Shown here: positions 35,174-43,314 of the stretch, in pieces
Layout of the letters: every line of letters begins with the position of its first letter
Position numbering within the stretch: the first letter of the stretch is position 1
Assembly (NCBI GenBank): GCA_028404615.1
Contig: JAOOBT010000001.1
Location: forward strand, 1-64,000
Length of the DNA: 64,000 nucleotides
Reading direction: 5' to 3'
From: Candidatus Pelagibacter sp.
Lineage (GTDB): Bacteria; Pseudomonadota; Alphaproteobacteria; Pelagibacterales; Pelagibacteraceae
Made by a program: the position numbers and the translations under genes
Notes under the pieces: model-generated
The model's input: the letters and a program-made list of their open reading frames with translations, nothing else
The model's database searches: none
Told to the model about the DNA's origin: nothing

Positions 35174-36202
35174 CTACTTTAAAACTTTTATTTTTTCTGA
35201 ATTTTCCTCTAATGTTTCTTTAACCTGTTGCGGATCTTTGATATTAGAAAGTGTATTCATTATTGATCTTGCATCTCTTCCAAAGCCATCAGTAGCTGTC
35301 ATAGCTTGTTCAAGTTTTTTTCTTAAGTCTTTAATTCCACCAAAATGTTTATCAAATCTTGAGCTTATATTTCGTAAATCACTATAAATTTGCGTAGCAT
35401 GTTGTTGGACTTTTAATGTTTGAAATCCTAAGTGATAGGATTGTAATAAAGCTGATAAAGTATTGGGACCTGAAATCGTAATTTTATATTTCGTTCTTAA
35501 TTCTTGAAGTAATAATTCTTTAGTTTTTGGATCTCTATAACTTGATAATTCAGCAAAAAGTCCTTCTGTTGGAACATAGACAATTGCAAAATCTGTACTT
35601 TTTGGTGGAGCTATGTATTTCATATTAACAGCTTTTGCCTTTAATCTAAAAGCTGAAGCTAAATCTTTTCTTGCTTCTGCTTGAGCGTCTTTATCATTTG
35701 AATTGTAGGCGTCGTCAATTGCTTTATATTTTTCTACAGGCCAATGACTATCGATAGGAAGCAAAACGTCCTGGAGCTTTATTGCAAACTCCACGGTTTC
35801 AGATGTATCTTCCTTCATTTTCACATTAGCTATGAATTGTGATGCTGGAAGTAAATCTTTTAAAAGAGCCCCTAAACCAAATTCAGCTAATGTCCCATAA
35901 GATTTAACTCCACTTAAAATTTTACTAAAATTATCCTGACTTTTGTTAAGTTCGCTTACTTGACGATTAAATACTCCAACTTTTTCATCTACTTTTGTTA
36001 AAGCTCCTGTCATATCTTTTGCAATTTCTTTACTCATAGAACCAAATGACTGGCTAAAAGAATTTTTTAAAGAACTCACTTCATCTTTAAAAATCTGACT
36101 ATTGTCTACTTGATCTGGTTGCTTACGTTTAATTAAAAATATAACAGCAATAAGGTTAGCTAATAATAAAAAAATTATCAGTAATGTAACTATCGAATCC
36201 AT
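35174..36202 (-). CDS. rmuC: DNA recombination protein RmuC
   Basis: This 342-residue protein has an N-terminal membrane segment (about residues 4-23) and a coiled-coil region (DEVSSLKNSFSQSFGSMSKEI). The RmuC core follows: SYGTLAEFGLGALLKDLLP, VLLPIDSHWPVEKY (the nuclease-like motif), DFAIVYVPTEGLFAEL and ISGPNTLSALLQSYHLGFQTL. RmuC limits DNA inversions and damage; its biochemical activity is not firmly known. It precedes sbcB. Confidence 0.92.
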   Translation of the reverse strand: MDSIVTLLIIFLLLANLIAVIFLIKRKQPDQVDNSQIFKDEVSSLKNSFSQSFGSMSKEIAKDMTGALTKVDEKVGVFNRQVSELNKSQDNFSKILSGVKSYGTLAEFGLGALLKDLLPASQFIANVKMKEDTSETVEFAIKLQDVLLPIDSHWPVEKYKAIDDAYNSNDKDAQAEARKDLASAFRLKAKAVNMKYIAPPKSTDFAIVYVPTEGLFAELSSYRDPKTKELLLQELRTKYKITISGPNTLSALLQSYHLGFQTLKVQQHATQIYSDLRNISSRFDKHFGGIKDLRKKLEQAMTATDGFGRDARSIMNTLSNIKDPQQVKETLEENSEKIKVLK

Positions 36203-36228
36203 AAACCATTATACATCATTTAGAATAA

Positions 36229-37176
36229 TTAAATATATTTTATAATATTTTTAGCTGGAAAAGTTTTTTTAATCCAAGGTGAAGGAATGCTTTTGAAACC
36301 TTTATAAGCAGCAAAATAAGCTCCTACAAAATTAGCCCTGGAACAATTACAACCTCCAGCCTTAATAGTTTTAATAATTGCAGCTTTATAATTATTAGAG
36401 GTAATCATGGCATGAATAGAACCCATGAAGGTACCGGGATAACTACACGCTTTTCCAAATTTCTTTACAACTTTAGTATGATCATGTTTTTTTAATCGTA
36501 AAACCTTTTTGATATTAGCGACAACTACTTTAAAATATCGATTTTTCCCATACTTTTTAACAAAAGTATTTACGGGACTTTTCTCACCTTTTATTGCTAG
36601 ATCTATAATCTTTAATTTTGCTAATGCGTAAGTTTCATTTACTCTGGAATTAGCTACACTTTTTATAACCCTCTTTAAATCTGTCTCTGAGTTGTTATAA
36701 ATAAAATAAGGAAGAACTGCGCAATATCCATCTGACTCATTTACCTTCTTGCCTCCAGTTGTGCTCTTATTGGTTTTAATGTTTTGTATAGTTTCTAATA
36801 TGTTTTGGTGGATCCAAGGACCATTCATGGGCCCTTTCCACTTAATCTTTTTGTATTTTTTTCTGAGTTTTAAATTTTTCCAATAAGCTGAACCTGGTCC
36901 AAAGTTTTGGACAACATTTTTCTTAAAATTTTTCAAAACATCTGATTTTTTCTTTGTTGAAATAAGTGTTTTAAACATTACTTGTCCAACATCATTGTAA
37001 CCAGAAACTTTGCCTGTTTTGATTGAATAAAATGGACTTCTACTTTTTTTTAAAAAGGCAATTTCTTTTTTTCCTTTTATGTATTGATTTAATTTTTTTG
37101 GATTATAAACCCAGTGCAAGGGTCTGGCAGCAGCATCAGCAACTGTTGCACCTAAAAAAATATGTAAGTTATCCAT
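36229..37176 (-). CDS. ADP-ribosylglycohydrolase-family protein of the J1-crystallin type
   Basis: This 315-residue protein aligns with the ADP-ribosylglycohydrolase/J1-crystallin group: GATVADAAARPLHWVYNPKKL at the N-terminus, YNDVGQVMFKTLIS in the second motif and AGGCNCSRANFVGAYFAAYKGF at the C-terminal motif. True hydrolases have Thr-Asp-Asp near the first motif and GGDxD in the last to bind two magnesium ions. Here the GGD aspartate is Cys, and the pattern resembles J1-crystallin, so ADP-ribose cleavage is doubtful. It overlaps the end of rlmN by 8 bases. Confidence 0.8.
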   Translation of the reverse strand: MDNLHIFLGATVADAAARPLHWVYNPKKLNQYIKGKKEIAFLKKSRSPFYSIKTGKVSGYNDVGQVMFKTLISTKKKSDVLKNFKKNVVQNFGPGSAYWKNLKLRKKYKKIKWKGPMNGPWIHQNILETIQNIKTNKSTTGGKKVNESDGYCAVLPYFIYNNSETDLKRVIKSVANSRVNETYALAKLKIIDLAIKGEKSPVNTFVKKYGKNRYFKVVVANIKKVLRLKKHDHTKVVKKFGKACSYPGTFMGSIHAMITSNNYKAAIIKTIKAGGCNCSRANFVGAYFAAYKGFKSIPSPWIKKTFPAKNIIKYI

Positions 37177-38260
37177 TTCCTATAGCTTTCTTATTTGCTA
37201 AGGATCCGCAAGATGCATTGATGTCTCTACCCCTACTTCTTCTAAATAGAGAGAGAAAACCTGCTTCTTGAATTTTTTTAGAAAACTTATCTATATTTTC
37301 TTGAGTTGCTGGTTTGAAATCTTTGTTGGATAGAGGATTAAATTCGATCAAATTTAATTTTGAAGGAACTTTTTTCATAATCTTTATTAATTCTTTTGCA
37401 TGATGATTTGTTAGATTTTCATCTAAACATATCCATTCAATGAAAATAGGTAATTTTGTTTTTTCATAATATTTTTTTAGCTGTGGTAATAATGAACTAA
37501 TAGAATATTTGTCATTTATTGGCATTAATTCTGATCTATGTTTTGGTATTGAGCTATGTAAACTCCATGCAAGATAAACATCTAACTCATTTGCAGCCCA
37601 CTCTATTGCATCTAAATTATCTTTTTTTATTCCAACTCCTACCGTGCTTACTGTTATTCTAGTTCTTCCGTATTCTAAGCCATCTTTATTTTTTGAGTTA
37701 TCAATTGCTATTTTAACATTATCTAAATTTAAAAAGGGTGAACCTTCGCCCATTAATACTTGATTGGTTATTTTTTTCTGTGTCGACCAATCATTAATAT
37801 AATCTTTACTTAAAATGATTTGTGAGATTATTTCTCCCGGTGATAAATTTCTTACTAATTTTTTTGAAATTTGAGCTGTTGCACAAAATTCGCAGGAGAG
37901 ATAACAACCCACTGATACAGATAAACAAATTGTATATCTGCTTTGCGATTTATCTGGAATAAGGACTGTCTCAACATTGCGTTTATCTTTAAGCTCTAAA
38001 AGAAATTTTATAGTACCATCCTTAGATTTTTGAACATCTATAATTTTTGGTTTTTCTAAACTTATCAAATCTTTGATCTTGCCTCTGAGATCAGCTCCAA
38101 ATGTTGTAAGCTCATCAAAACTTTTAATATTTTTTTTATAAACTGCATTAAAAAGCTGTTGAGACCTCATCTTGGCTTTTTTGGGTTCAACTTCCACTTT
38201 TTCAATCAAAAAAGTTTTAAGCTGATCAAAGTTAAGATCATAAAAATTTTGTTTTTTCAT
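37169..38260 (-). CDS. rlmN: 23S rRNA (adenine(2503)-C(2))-methyltransferase
   Basis: This 363-residue radical SAM enzyme methylates A2503 of 23S rRNA (and A37 of some tRNAs). The cluster motif CxxxCxxC is in SCEFCAT (GCYLSCEFCATAQ). MGEGSPFLNLDNV corresponds to the usual MGMGEPL, VSTVGVGI to VSTSG, WSLHSSIPKHRSELMPIN follows, and the C-terminal cysteine in INASCGSLANK is the methyl-carrying residue. The segments are divergent from E. coli but all present. Confidence 0.93.
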   Translation of the reverse strand: MKKQNFYDLNFDQLKTFLIEKVEVEPKKAKMRSQQLFNAVYKKNIKSFDELTTFGADLRGKIKDLISLEKPKIIDVQKSKDGTIKFLLELKDKRNVETVLIPDKSQSRYTICLSVSVGCYLSCEFCATAQISKKLVRNLSPGEIISQIILSKDYINDWSTQKKITNQVLMGEGSPFLNLDNVKIAIDNSKNKDGLEYGRTRITVSTVGVGIKKDNLDAIEWAANELDVYLAWSLHSSIPKHRSELMPINDKYSISSLLPQLKKYYEKTKLPIFIEWICLDENLTNHHAKELIKIMKKVPSKLNLIEFNPLSNKDFKPATQENIDKFSKKIQEAGFLSLFRRSRGRDINASCGSLANKKAIGNG

Positions 38261-38282
38261 TGAGTGGATCTTAAAGGCTTGA

Positions 38283-38306
38283 GTGGGGATTTTAAAGTCT
38301 CCCCAC
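38283..38306 (-). terminator. hairpin after the 63-residue gene, ahead of rlmN
   Basis: GTGGGGA and TCCCCAC form a 7-bp stem around a 10-base A/T-rich loop in the 59-base gap between the small gene's stop and the rlmN start. No T-run follows on the minus strand. It may be a weak terminator or an RNA processing site separating the two genes. Confidence 0.4.
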
Positions 38307-38319
38307 CCTATAAAGTTTT

Positions 38320-38511
38320 TTACAGCTGATTTTTATCAGTTTTTAAGTGTTTTAAAATTTTGCCAGAATTTTTTCCACTTTTTACCATGTAACCCGATGT
38401 ACCATTTGCATTGGTCTCTGGGGCTTTTTGGTTTTTGCTTAACTGCATTGAGAGTTTCTGCTCAGCTTTTTTTACGGCAGAATTTCCATACAGTTTGCTA
38501 AATCTATCCAT
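38320..38511 (-). CDS. hypothetical basic 63-residue protein
   Basis: It reads MDRFSKLYGNSAVKKAEQKL and continues as a Lys-, Ser- and Asn-rich, mostly hydrophilic chain without a membrane segment. The ATG at 38511 is chosen because AAAGGAG lies just upstream, one of the best ribosome binding sites in the window; the ATG at 38526 would put that site inside the gene. I do not recognise the family. The strong initiation signal points to a well-expressed small protein. Confidence 0.6.
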   Translation of the reverse strand: MDRFSKLYGNSAVKKAEQKLSMQLSKNQKAPETNANGTSGYMVKSGKNSGKILKHLKTDKNQL

Positions 38512-38556
38512 AGCAACTCCTTTCATTTCTACCGACTTTGCAACCCTTTATAGGTC

Positions 38557-38573
38557 CGGCATGTCGAATGCCG
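38557..38573. repeat. small inverted repeat between divergent small genes
   Basis: CGGCAT and ATGCCG form a 6-bp stem around GTCGA, followed on the plus strand by a short gap and six T. It lies in the 121-base region between the 63-residue gene (minus) and the 51-residue gene (plus). On the plus strand it resembles a terminator, but there is no gene upstream to terminate, so it could mark a short RNA or a protein-binding site. Confidence 0.35.
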
Positions 38574-38632
38574 AGTCTTTTTTACCATGACATATGGGTA
38601 ATCAAACATTATTATAATGCTTATATTTGTCA

Positions 38633-38788
38633 ATGGATAATAAGCTTTTAGGAGTAATCATAATAGGTTTTGGTCTTTTGGTTCTTTTTAGTGAACAAGA
38701 ATATTCTTGGATCGTTTCTGCTATAGCTGTGGGGATAGGTTCAGGATTTCTAATACGAAAAAGTGAAAAAAATGATATAGACACCTAG
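38633..38788 (+). CDS. putative 51-residue membrane protein
   Basis: The frame reads MDNKLLGVIIIGFGLLVLFS, then a polar turn (EQEYSW) and a second hydrophobic segment (IVSAIAVGIGSGFLI) followed by charged residues RKSEKND. Two short membrane helices are likely. A TATAAT box lies 15 bases upstream of the ATG. The gene ends 2 bases before the oxidoreductase that follows and is probably in its transcript. No family is recognised. Confidence 0.55.
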   Translation: MDNKLLGVIIIGFGLLVLFSEQEYSWIVSAIAVGIGSGFLIRKSEKNDIDT

Positions 38789-38790
38789 AA

Positions 38791-39369
38791 ATGTCTAAGA
38801 AAATTTTTATTGTTTACGGCCATCACGATATTAATAAATCATTTAATGCATCTATAAGAGATACTTTTATTGAAGAGGCAAAAAAATTGGGCCATCAAAT
38901 TGATCTAATAAACTTGCACGAAGAAAATCCTATTCCATTTTTTGATGGCTCTGGTCCTAATGATCAAATCTTAAATTACAGGAAAAGACTAGAAAATAGC
39001 GACGTATTGTTTATGATTTCACCTTGTTATAATTTAAGAGCTACAGCTATTTTAGAAAATTGGATTGATCTTACTTTGGCTCCTAAATGGTTTTTTTCAT
39101 TTAAAAGACTTGTTGGAAACTGGGGTTACCCTGTTGCCGGAGCAATGAAAAATAGAAAGGCTATTATGTCAATGACTTACGGAGGAAATTGGTTTTCAAT
39201 ACAAACTTGGTTTCAAAATATTCCATTTAGGAGAATAAAAGCAGGAGTTTTAAAATTAGGTGGTATGAAAACAACTTACATAAGATTTTATGAAGTTCTT
39301 CCGGGCATGACTCCGGAAAAATTTAATATGCACATGCAAAAAGTAAGAAAATTAGTGCATAATTTATAA
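38791..39369 (+). CDS. NAD(P)H-dependent oxidoreductase, flavodoxin-like fold (KefF/MdaB type)
   Basis: This 192-residue protein begins with IFIVYGHHDINKSFNASIRD, matching the FMN-phosphate loop of the NQO1/KefF/MdaB family (usually GHPxxxSxN). VLFMISPCYNLRATAILENWID is the central flavin-binding segment and MSMTYGG the second flavin loop. Such enzymes reduce quinones by two electrons or serve as regulatory subunits. Two hydrophobic neighbours (the genes before and after) suggest a membrane context. The substrate is unknown. Confidence 0.8.
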   Translation: MSKKIFIVYGHHDINKSFNASIRDTFIEEAKKLGHQIDLINLHEENPIPFFDGSGPNDQILNYRKRLENSDVLFMISPCYNLRATAILENWIDLTLAPKWFFSFKRLVGNWGYPVAGAMKNRKAIMSMTYGGNWFSIQTWFQNIPFRRIKAGVLKLGGMKTTYIRFYEVLPGMTPEKFNMHMQKVRKLVHNL

Positions 39370-39407
39370 CAATTTTAATTTTTCTTTAAAAAGTATATAA
39401 GAAATTG

Positions 39408-39854
39408 ATGGATAACTTTAAAAATTGGATGACTGAAGCAGCTAACATCATGTTTGATGATAGCAAAAATGACTTAAGAAGTTTGCCGAAATCAGTAAGA
39501 CTTCAAATACTAATTGTATTATCATTTGTTTGGTCAACTGTTTTTAGCTTATATGTTTTTAGTGTAACTTCTTTTATTTTTGGGTGGGCAGGAGTAGTTA
39601 TGGCCCACATTGGTCTGATAATTGCAGTTTATTTAACTTTCAAATTTTTTCATAAAAAGCAAGAGCAGCCTGTGAGTGTCTTTCAATCAGGAAACTACAA
39701 TCCAGCAAAAATTTTTGCAGTTTTTTTTATAGTTTTTTTTATTTTCATCTTCACGAAGGGTATTGATGTTTTAACTAGGACAAATTCTTATGAAACTCCA
39801 TACTCAGGTCCTGATACAACTACCGAGGAAAGAATTAAAAGATTTGTAAAATAA
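39408..39854 (+). CDS. hypothetical membrane protein
   Basis: This protein of 148 residues has a polar N-terminus (MDNFKNWMTEAANIMFDD) and three hydrophobic segments at about residues 33-53, 57-75 and 97-117, with a basic patch (FKFFHKKQEQ) between the second and third. The C-terminus is polar (TTTEERIKRFVK). I do not recognise it. It follows the flavodoxin-fold oxidoreductase by 38 bases in the same direction. A TTG three bases upstream of the ATG is an alternative start. Confidence 0.65.
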   Translation: MDNFKNWMTEAANIMFDDSKNDLRSLPKSVRLQILIVLSFVWSTVFSLYVFSVTSFIFGWAGVVMAHIGLIIAVYLTFKFFHKKQEQPVSVFQSGNYNPAKIFAVFFIVFFIFIFTKGIDVLTRTNSYETPYSGPDTTTEERIKRFVK

Positions 39855-39878
39855 CTAAATCTTAAATAAAATTATTCC

Positions 39879-40721
39879 ATGAAATTATTGAGAGTAGGCC
39901 AATTAGGTCAAGAAAAAGTTGCAGCAATAGACTCACAATTTAAAATTCGAGATTTATCCTCTTACATTGATGATCTTAATCCAGATACAATAAACTTTAA
40001 AACACTAAAAAAATTACAAAAAATTAAAATCGAAACACTTCCCGAAATTTCTAAAAATATTAGAGTTGGACCTTGTATCAACAGACCAAGTAATATTCTT
40101 TGCATAGGATTAAATTATTCTTTACACGCAGAACAAACTGGGTCTAAGCTACCGGATAATCCGATTGTCTTTAATAAAAGTCCCGACTGTCTCCAAGGCC
40201 CTAATGATCCTATCAAAAAAAATAAATCACAAGATAAGCTGGACTATGAGGTCGAGCTTGCAGTGGTCATTGGAAAAGAGGCAAAAAATATTGCTGAGGA
40301 ACAAGCTCTGGATTATGTTTTTGGATATTTTATTTTAAATGATATTTCTGATCGTCACGTTCAAAAAGTTATAGGTAATGGTCACTGGACGCTTGGAAAA
40401 TCTTGGTGTGCACCAGCAGGTGGTTTATTGGTAACTAAAGAACATATTAAAGATATAAATAATATTAATTTAACTCTAAGAGTAAATGGTGAACTTAGGC
40501 AAAATGGAAATACAAAAAACATGATTTTTAATGTTAATTTTTTAATCGCACATATAAGCAAATATTTAACATTGAAACCTGGCACAATAATCTCAACAGG
40601 TACCCCAGCCGGCACTGGAATGGAACAAAAGCCTCAAAAATTTCTTCAAGTTGGGGACGAACTTCATTTAAAAGTCGATCATTTAGGTGAACAAAGTTAT
40701 AAAATAGTAGGAGATGAGTAA
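39879..40721 (+). CDS. fumarylacetoacetate hydrolase family protein
   Basis: This 280-residue protein has the FAH fold. ILCIGLNYSLHAEQTG marks the start of the catalytic domain and KLDYEVELAVVIGKEAKNI carries the metal-binding glutamates. VFGYFILNDISDRHVQK, GKSWCAPAGG and TLKPGTIISTGTPAGTGM are further conserved loops. Members hydrolyse or decarboxylate acylpyruvates and related 2-oxo acids or act as ureidoglycolate lyases; substrate cannot be fixed here. Its stop codon shares a base with the start of a tiny basic gene (TAATG). Confidence 0.88.
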   Translation: MKLLRVGQLGQEKVAAIDSQFKIRDLSSYIDDLNPDTINFKTLKKLQKIKIETLPEISKNIRVGPCINRPSNILCIGLNYSLHAEQTGSKLPDNPIVFNKSPDCLQGPNDPIKKNKSQDKLDYEVELAVVIGKEAKNIAEEQALDYVFGYFILNDISDRHVQKVIGNGHWTLGKSWCAPAGGLLVTKEHIKDINNINLTLRVNGELRQNGNTKNMIFNVNFLIAHISKYLTLKPGTIISTGTPAGTGMEQKPQKFLQVGDELHLKVDHLGEQSYKIVGDE

Positions 40722-40831
40722 TGTCAAAGCGTTACAGTGGAAAAAGTTTTAAAGACTCTAGTGTAATGAAAAAAGCTAAACTTACTTTAAAACAAAAAAG
40801 AAAATTAAAAAGAGATAAGAAAAAAAGATAA
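40721..40831 (+). CDS. very basic 36-residue peptide gene
   Basis: The frame reads MSKRYSGKSFKDSSVMKKAK, then continues to end with a run of Lys and Arg (KRDKKKR). About 17 of 36 residues are Lys or Arg. Its ATG overlaps the stop of the FAH gene and its stop overlaps the ATG of the SRAP gene, both as TAATG, so the peptide fills the gap exactly and is translationally coupled on both sides. That geometry is the main reason to consider it real. Function unknown; nucleic acid or ribosome binding is possible from charge alone. Confidence 0.6.
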   Translation: MSKRYSGKSFKDSSVMKKAKLTLKQKRKLKRDKKKR

Positions 40832-41457
40832 TGTGCGGAAGATTTACTATAAGAAAGCCCGTTACTAAAACAGTGGATATAGTTAAAACTAACATTAAAG
40901 TTGAAGACAGTGATAACTATAATGCCTATCCTACCCAACAGCTACCAATCATAAAGTCTTATACAAATGGAAAGGCACTTGAGTTATGTGAATGGGGATT
41001 AGTCCCTGCTTGGTCAAAAAAGCTTGATAAGTTTTCTCCTCTGATTAATGCTAGAAAAGAAACATTAATGGAAAAAATTACATTTAAAAACCTTATTCAA
41101 ACCTCAAGGTGTATCGTGCCTGCAGATGGTTATTACGAATGGAAAAGAGAAGATAAAACTAAAACTCCGTATTATTTTTCTAAAGAAAACGATGAACTTA
41201 TGTTCTTTGCGGCTATATACCAGAAAAATCAATTTTGTTTAATTACAAGAGAGGCAACTGAAAAAATAAGTGCAATTCATCATAGAGAGCCTCTGATTAT
41301 TAATCAAAGCCAAATAAACAACTATTTAAATGTTAAAAAAGATGCCATGGAAATTTTAAACTCAATTAAGCCACCAGAACTAAAGTTTCATGAGATATCA
41401 AAAGATATTAATAACCCAGTAAATAACGACCCTGCTTTAATTAAACCTTTAAACTAA
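40831..41457 (+). CDS. SRAP family protein (HMCES/YedK type) abasic-site DNA shield
   Basis: This 208-residue protein keeps the SRAP catalytic set: Cys2 directly after the start Met (MCGRFTI), the NARKET segment with the conserved Asn, PADGYYEWK with the glutamate and the histidine in IHHREPLII. The family forms a thiazolidine crosslink with abasic sites in single-stranded DNA and protects them during replication. The need for Met1 removal and Cys2 fixes the start. It follows the 36-residue gene without a gap and precedes a dioxygenase gene. Confidence 0.93.
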   Translation: MCGRFTIRKPVTKTVDIVKTNIKVEDSDNYNAYPTQQLPIIKSYTNGKALELCEWGLVPAWSKKLDKFSPLINARKETLMEKITFKNLIQTSRCIVPADGYYEWKREDKTKTPYYFSKENDELMFFAAIYQKNQFCLITREATEKISAIHHREPLIINQSQINNYLNVKKDAMEILNSIKPPELKFHEISKDINNPVNNDPALIKPLN

Positions 41458-42267
41458 ATGAATTTATCTATCTCACCAGGAAAAAATAATGTTGGAGCTT
41501 ATATTAATAATATTAATTTAAGATCCCTAGATCAAGACCTTGCAACAGAAATAAAAAAGATTTTAAACCAATACGGGGTAATATTTATTAAAGAACAAAA
41601 CCTAGATCCTGAAACTTATCAAAATTTTGCAAAAACTATAGGTCAACCTGTTGTGTATCCAAGACTTAAGGGATTAGATGAAAAATTTCCATTTATAAAT
41701 GTAATCGAAAGAAAACCTGATGATAAAAATTTAAGTTTCGGCTCTAGCTGGCTTCACCAAGACACAAGTTATTTATCTAATGATAGGCCAAGATATACAA
41801 TGTTGATGGGTAAAGAAATACCAGCTGGCCAAGGTAATACTATATTCTCATCTGGTTTTAATGCTTACGACAAATTACCTGATGATATCAAAGAAAAAAT
41901 TAAAGGTGCTACTGCAGTTTTTTCATCAGCAGGCCCGATAGCAGTAACAAGACTTGAGCGAGAAAAAGAAATGGGCATTAAATCCTCAGAAAGTATGGAG
42001 GCTGAACATCCAATAGTTATTACCGTTGACGGAAAGAAAACTCTATATGTTTCTCCAGGTCATTTAATGAAAATTAAAAATGTAAAAGAGGATGAGGCTG
42101 AATATTTAAAAAATTATTTAGTAGACCACGTAAACAAAGAAGAGTTTATATTTTCTTATGAGTGGACTAAAGGTGATATCTGTCTTTGGGATAATTTAAG
42201 TATTCTACATATGGCTAGTGAAATAAAGAACTGTAGAAGAGTAATGCATAGAATAACAATTAAGTAA
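41458..42267 (+). CDS. TauD/TfdA-family Fe(II)/2-oxoglutarate dioxygenase
   Basis: This 269-residue enzyme has the iron ligands HQD in SSWLHQDTSYL and the distal histidine in WDNLSILHMAS, plus the 2-oxoglutarate arginine in RRVMHRITI. GVIFIKEQNLDPETYQNFAKTIG is the typical N-terminal part of TauD-like proteins. Substrates in the family include taurine, 2,4-D and other sulfonates or aryloxy acids; none can be assigned here because no transporter is adjacent. It meets the end of purK directly. Confidence 0.9.
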   Translation: MNLSISPGKNNVGAYINNINLRSLDQDLATEIKKILNQYGVIFIKEQNLDPETYQNFAKTIGQPVVYPRLKGLDEKFPFINVIERKPDDKNLSFGSSWLHQDTSYLSNDRPRYTMLMGKEIPAGQGNTIFSSGFNAYDKLPDDIKEKIKGATAVFSSAGPIAVTRLEREKEMGIKSSESMEAEHPIVITVDGKKTLYVSPGHLMKIKNVKEDEAEYLKNYLVDHVNKEEFIFSYEWTKGDICLWDNLSILHMASEIKNCRRVMHRITIK

Positions 42268-43311
42268 TTATTTTTTTAAAATGGTAAGGTGCCCCATTTT
42301 TCTTTTATCTTTAATAGATTTTTTTCCATAGTCATAAAAGAATTCACCTTTATTAAATTTTTTCGATCTATAGGTTTCGATATCTTTTCCTAAGATATTA
42401 AACATTTCAGCATTAGAAATTTTTTCTACTTTTTCTAGACCTAAATCACATACTGCTCTTACATGATTTTCAAATTGGCTGATGTTAAATGCGTTTATTG
42501 TTAAGTGACCTGAATTATGAACTCTTGGTGCAATTTCATTAACTAATAAATTATCATCTTGGTCGATGAAATATTCAACACACATTGTACCAACATAATT
42601 TAATTTTTCTGCAATAAGTTTTGCATTACTCTGTGCCTTAATAAAAATTTCTTTACTTATATCTGCAGGGATTTTTGAATGATTTAAAATTTGGTCTTTA
42701 TGAATATTTTCTATTGGTTCATAAATATAAGTTTTACCGTTTAAGTATCTTGTAATTACAACTGATATTTCTTTTTTTAAGTTTACTTTCTTTTCTAAAA
42801 TATAATCAGCAGTAAAGCACCAATCTTTTTTTACATCATCAAGGGAGTTTAAAACAAATTGACCGTGCCCATCATAACCAAGTGTATTAGATTTTAAAAT
42901 TCCAGGTAATAAGTTTTTATTTTTTCCGACATCTCCAGCCTGTTTAATAAAAGCCCAGTCCGTAGTTTTTATACCTAAATCATTTACAAAAGTTTTTTCT
43001 AACTTTCTATTTTGAATAATTTTATTTATTTCTGGTTTAGGTAAGACTTTTTTCTTTAATTCTATTTTTTTTAAAATATCTACTGGGATGTTTTCGAATT
43101 CAAAGGTTACGATATTAACTTTATCAATAAATTCTTTTATTTTGCTTTCATCATCGTATTTTGAATAAATAAATTCATTAGAATAATTTTGTGCAGGACC
43201 TTGTTCGTCATCAGATATAACAACTGTTTTTACATTAAGTTTTTTCGCCGCCTGACAAAGTAATGAACCTAGTTGTCCCGAGCCTATTATCCCTAAAGTG
43301 ATGTCAGACAT
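42268..43311 (-). CDS. purK: 5-(carboxyamino)imidazole ribonucleotide synthase
   Basis: This 347-residue ATP-grasp enzyme carboxylates AIR in purine synthesis. LGIIGSGQLGSLLCQAAKKL is the N-terminal signature, FEFENIPVDIL and GILKSNTLGYDGHGQFVL (ATP loop) follow, and CVEYFIDQDDNLLVNEIAPRVHNSGHLTIN carries the metal and ATP ligands. It lies 3 bases after purE, with which it works: PurK makes N5-CAIR and PurE rearranges it. A 2-residue shift in start would not matter. Confidence 0.95.
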   Translation of the reverse strand: MSDITLGIIGSGQLGSLLCQAAKKLNVKTVVISDDEQGPAQNYSNEFIYSKYDDESKIKEFIDKVNIVTFEFENIPVDILKKIELKKKVLPKPEINKIIQNRKLEKTFVNDLGIKTTDWAFIKQAGDVGKNKNLLPGILKSNTLGYDGHGQFVLNSLDDVKKDWCFTADYILEKKVNLKKEISVVITRYLNGKTYIYEPIENIHKDQILNHSKIPADISKEIFIKAQSNAKLIAEKLNYVGTMCVEYFIDQDDNLLVNEIAPRVHNSGHLTINAFNISQFENHVRAVCDLGLEKVEKISNAEMFNILGKDIETYRSKKFNKGEFFYDYGKKSIKDKRKMGHLTILKK

Positions 43312-43314
43312 TTA

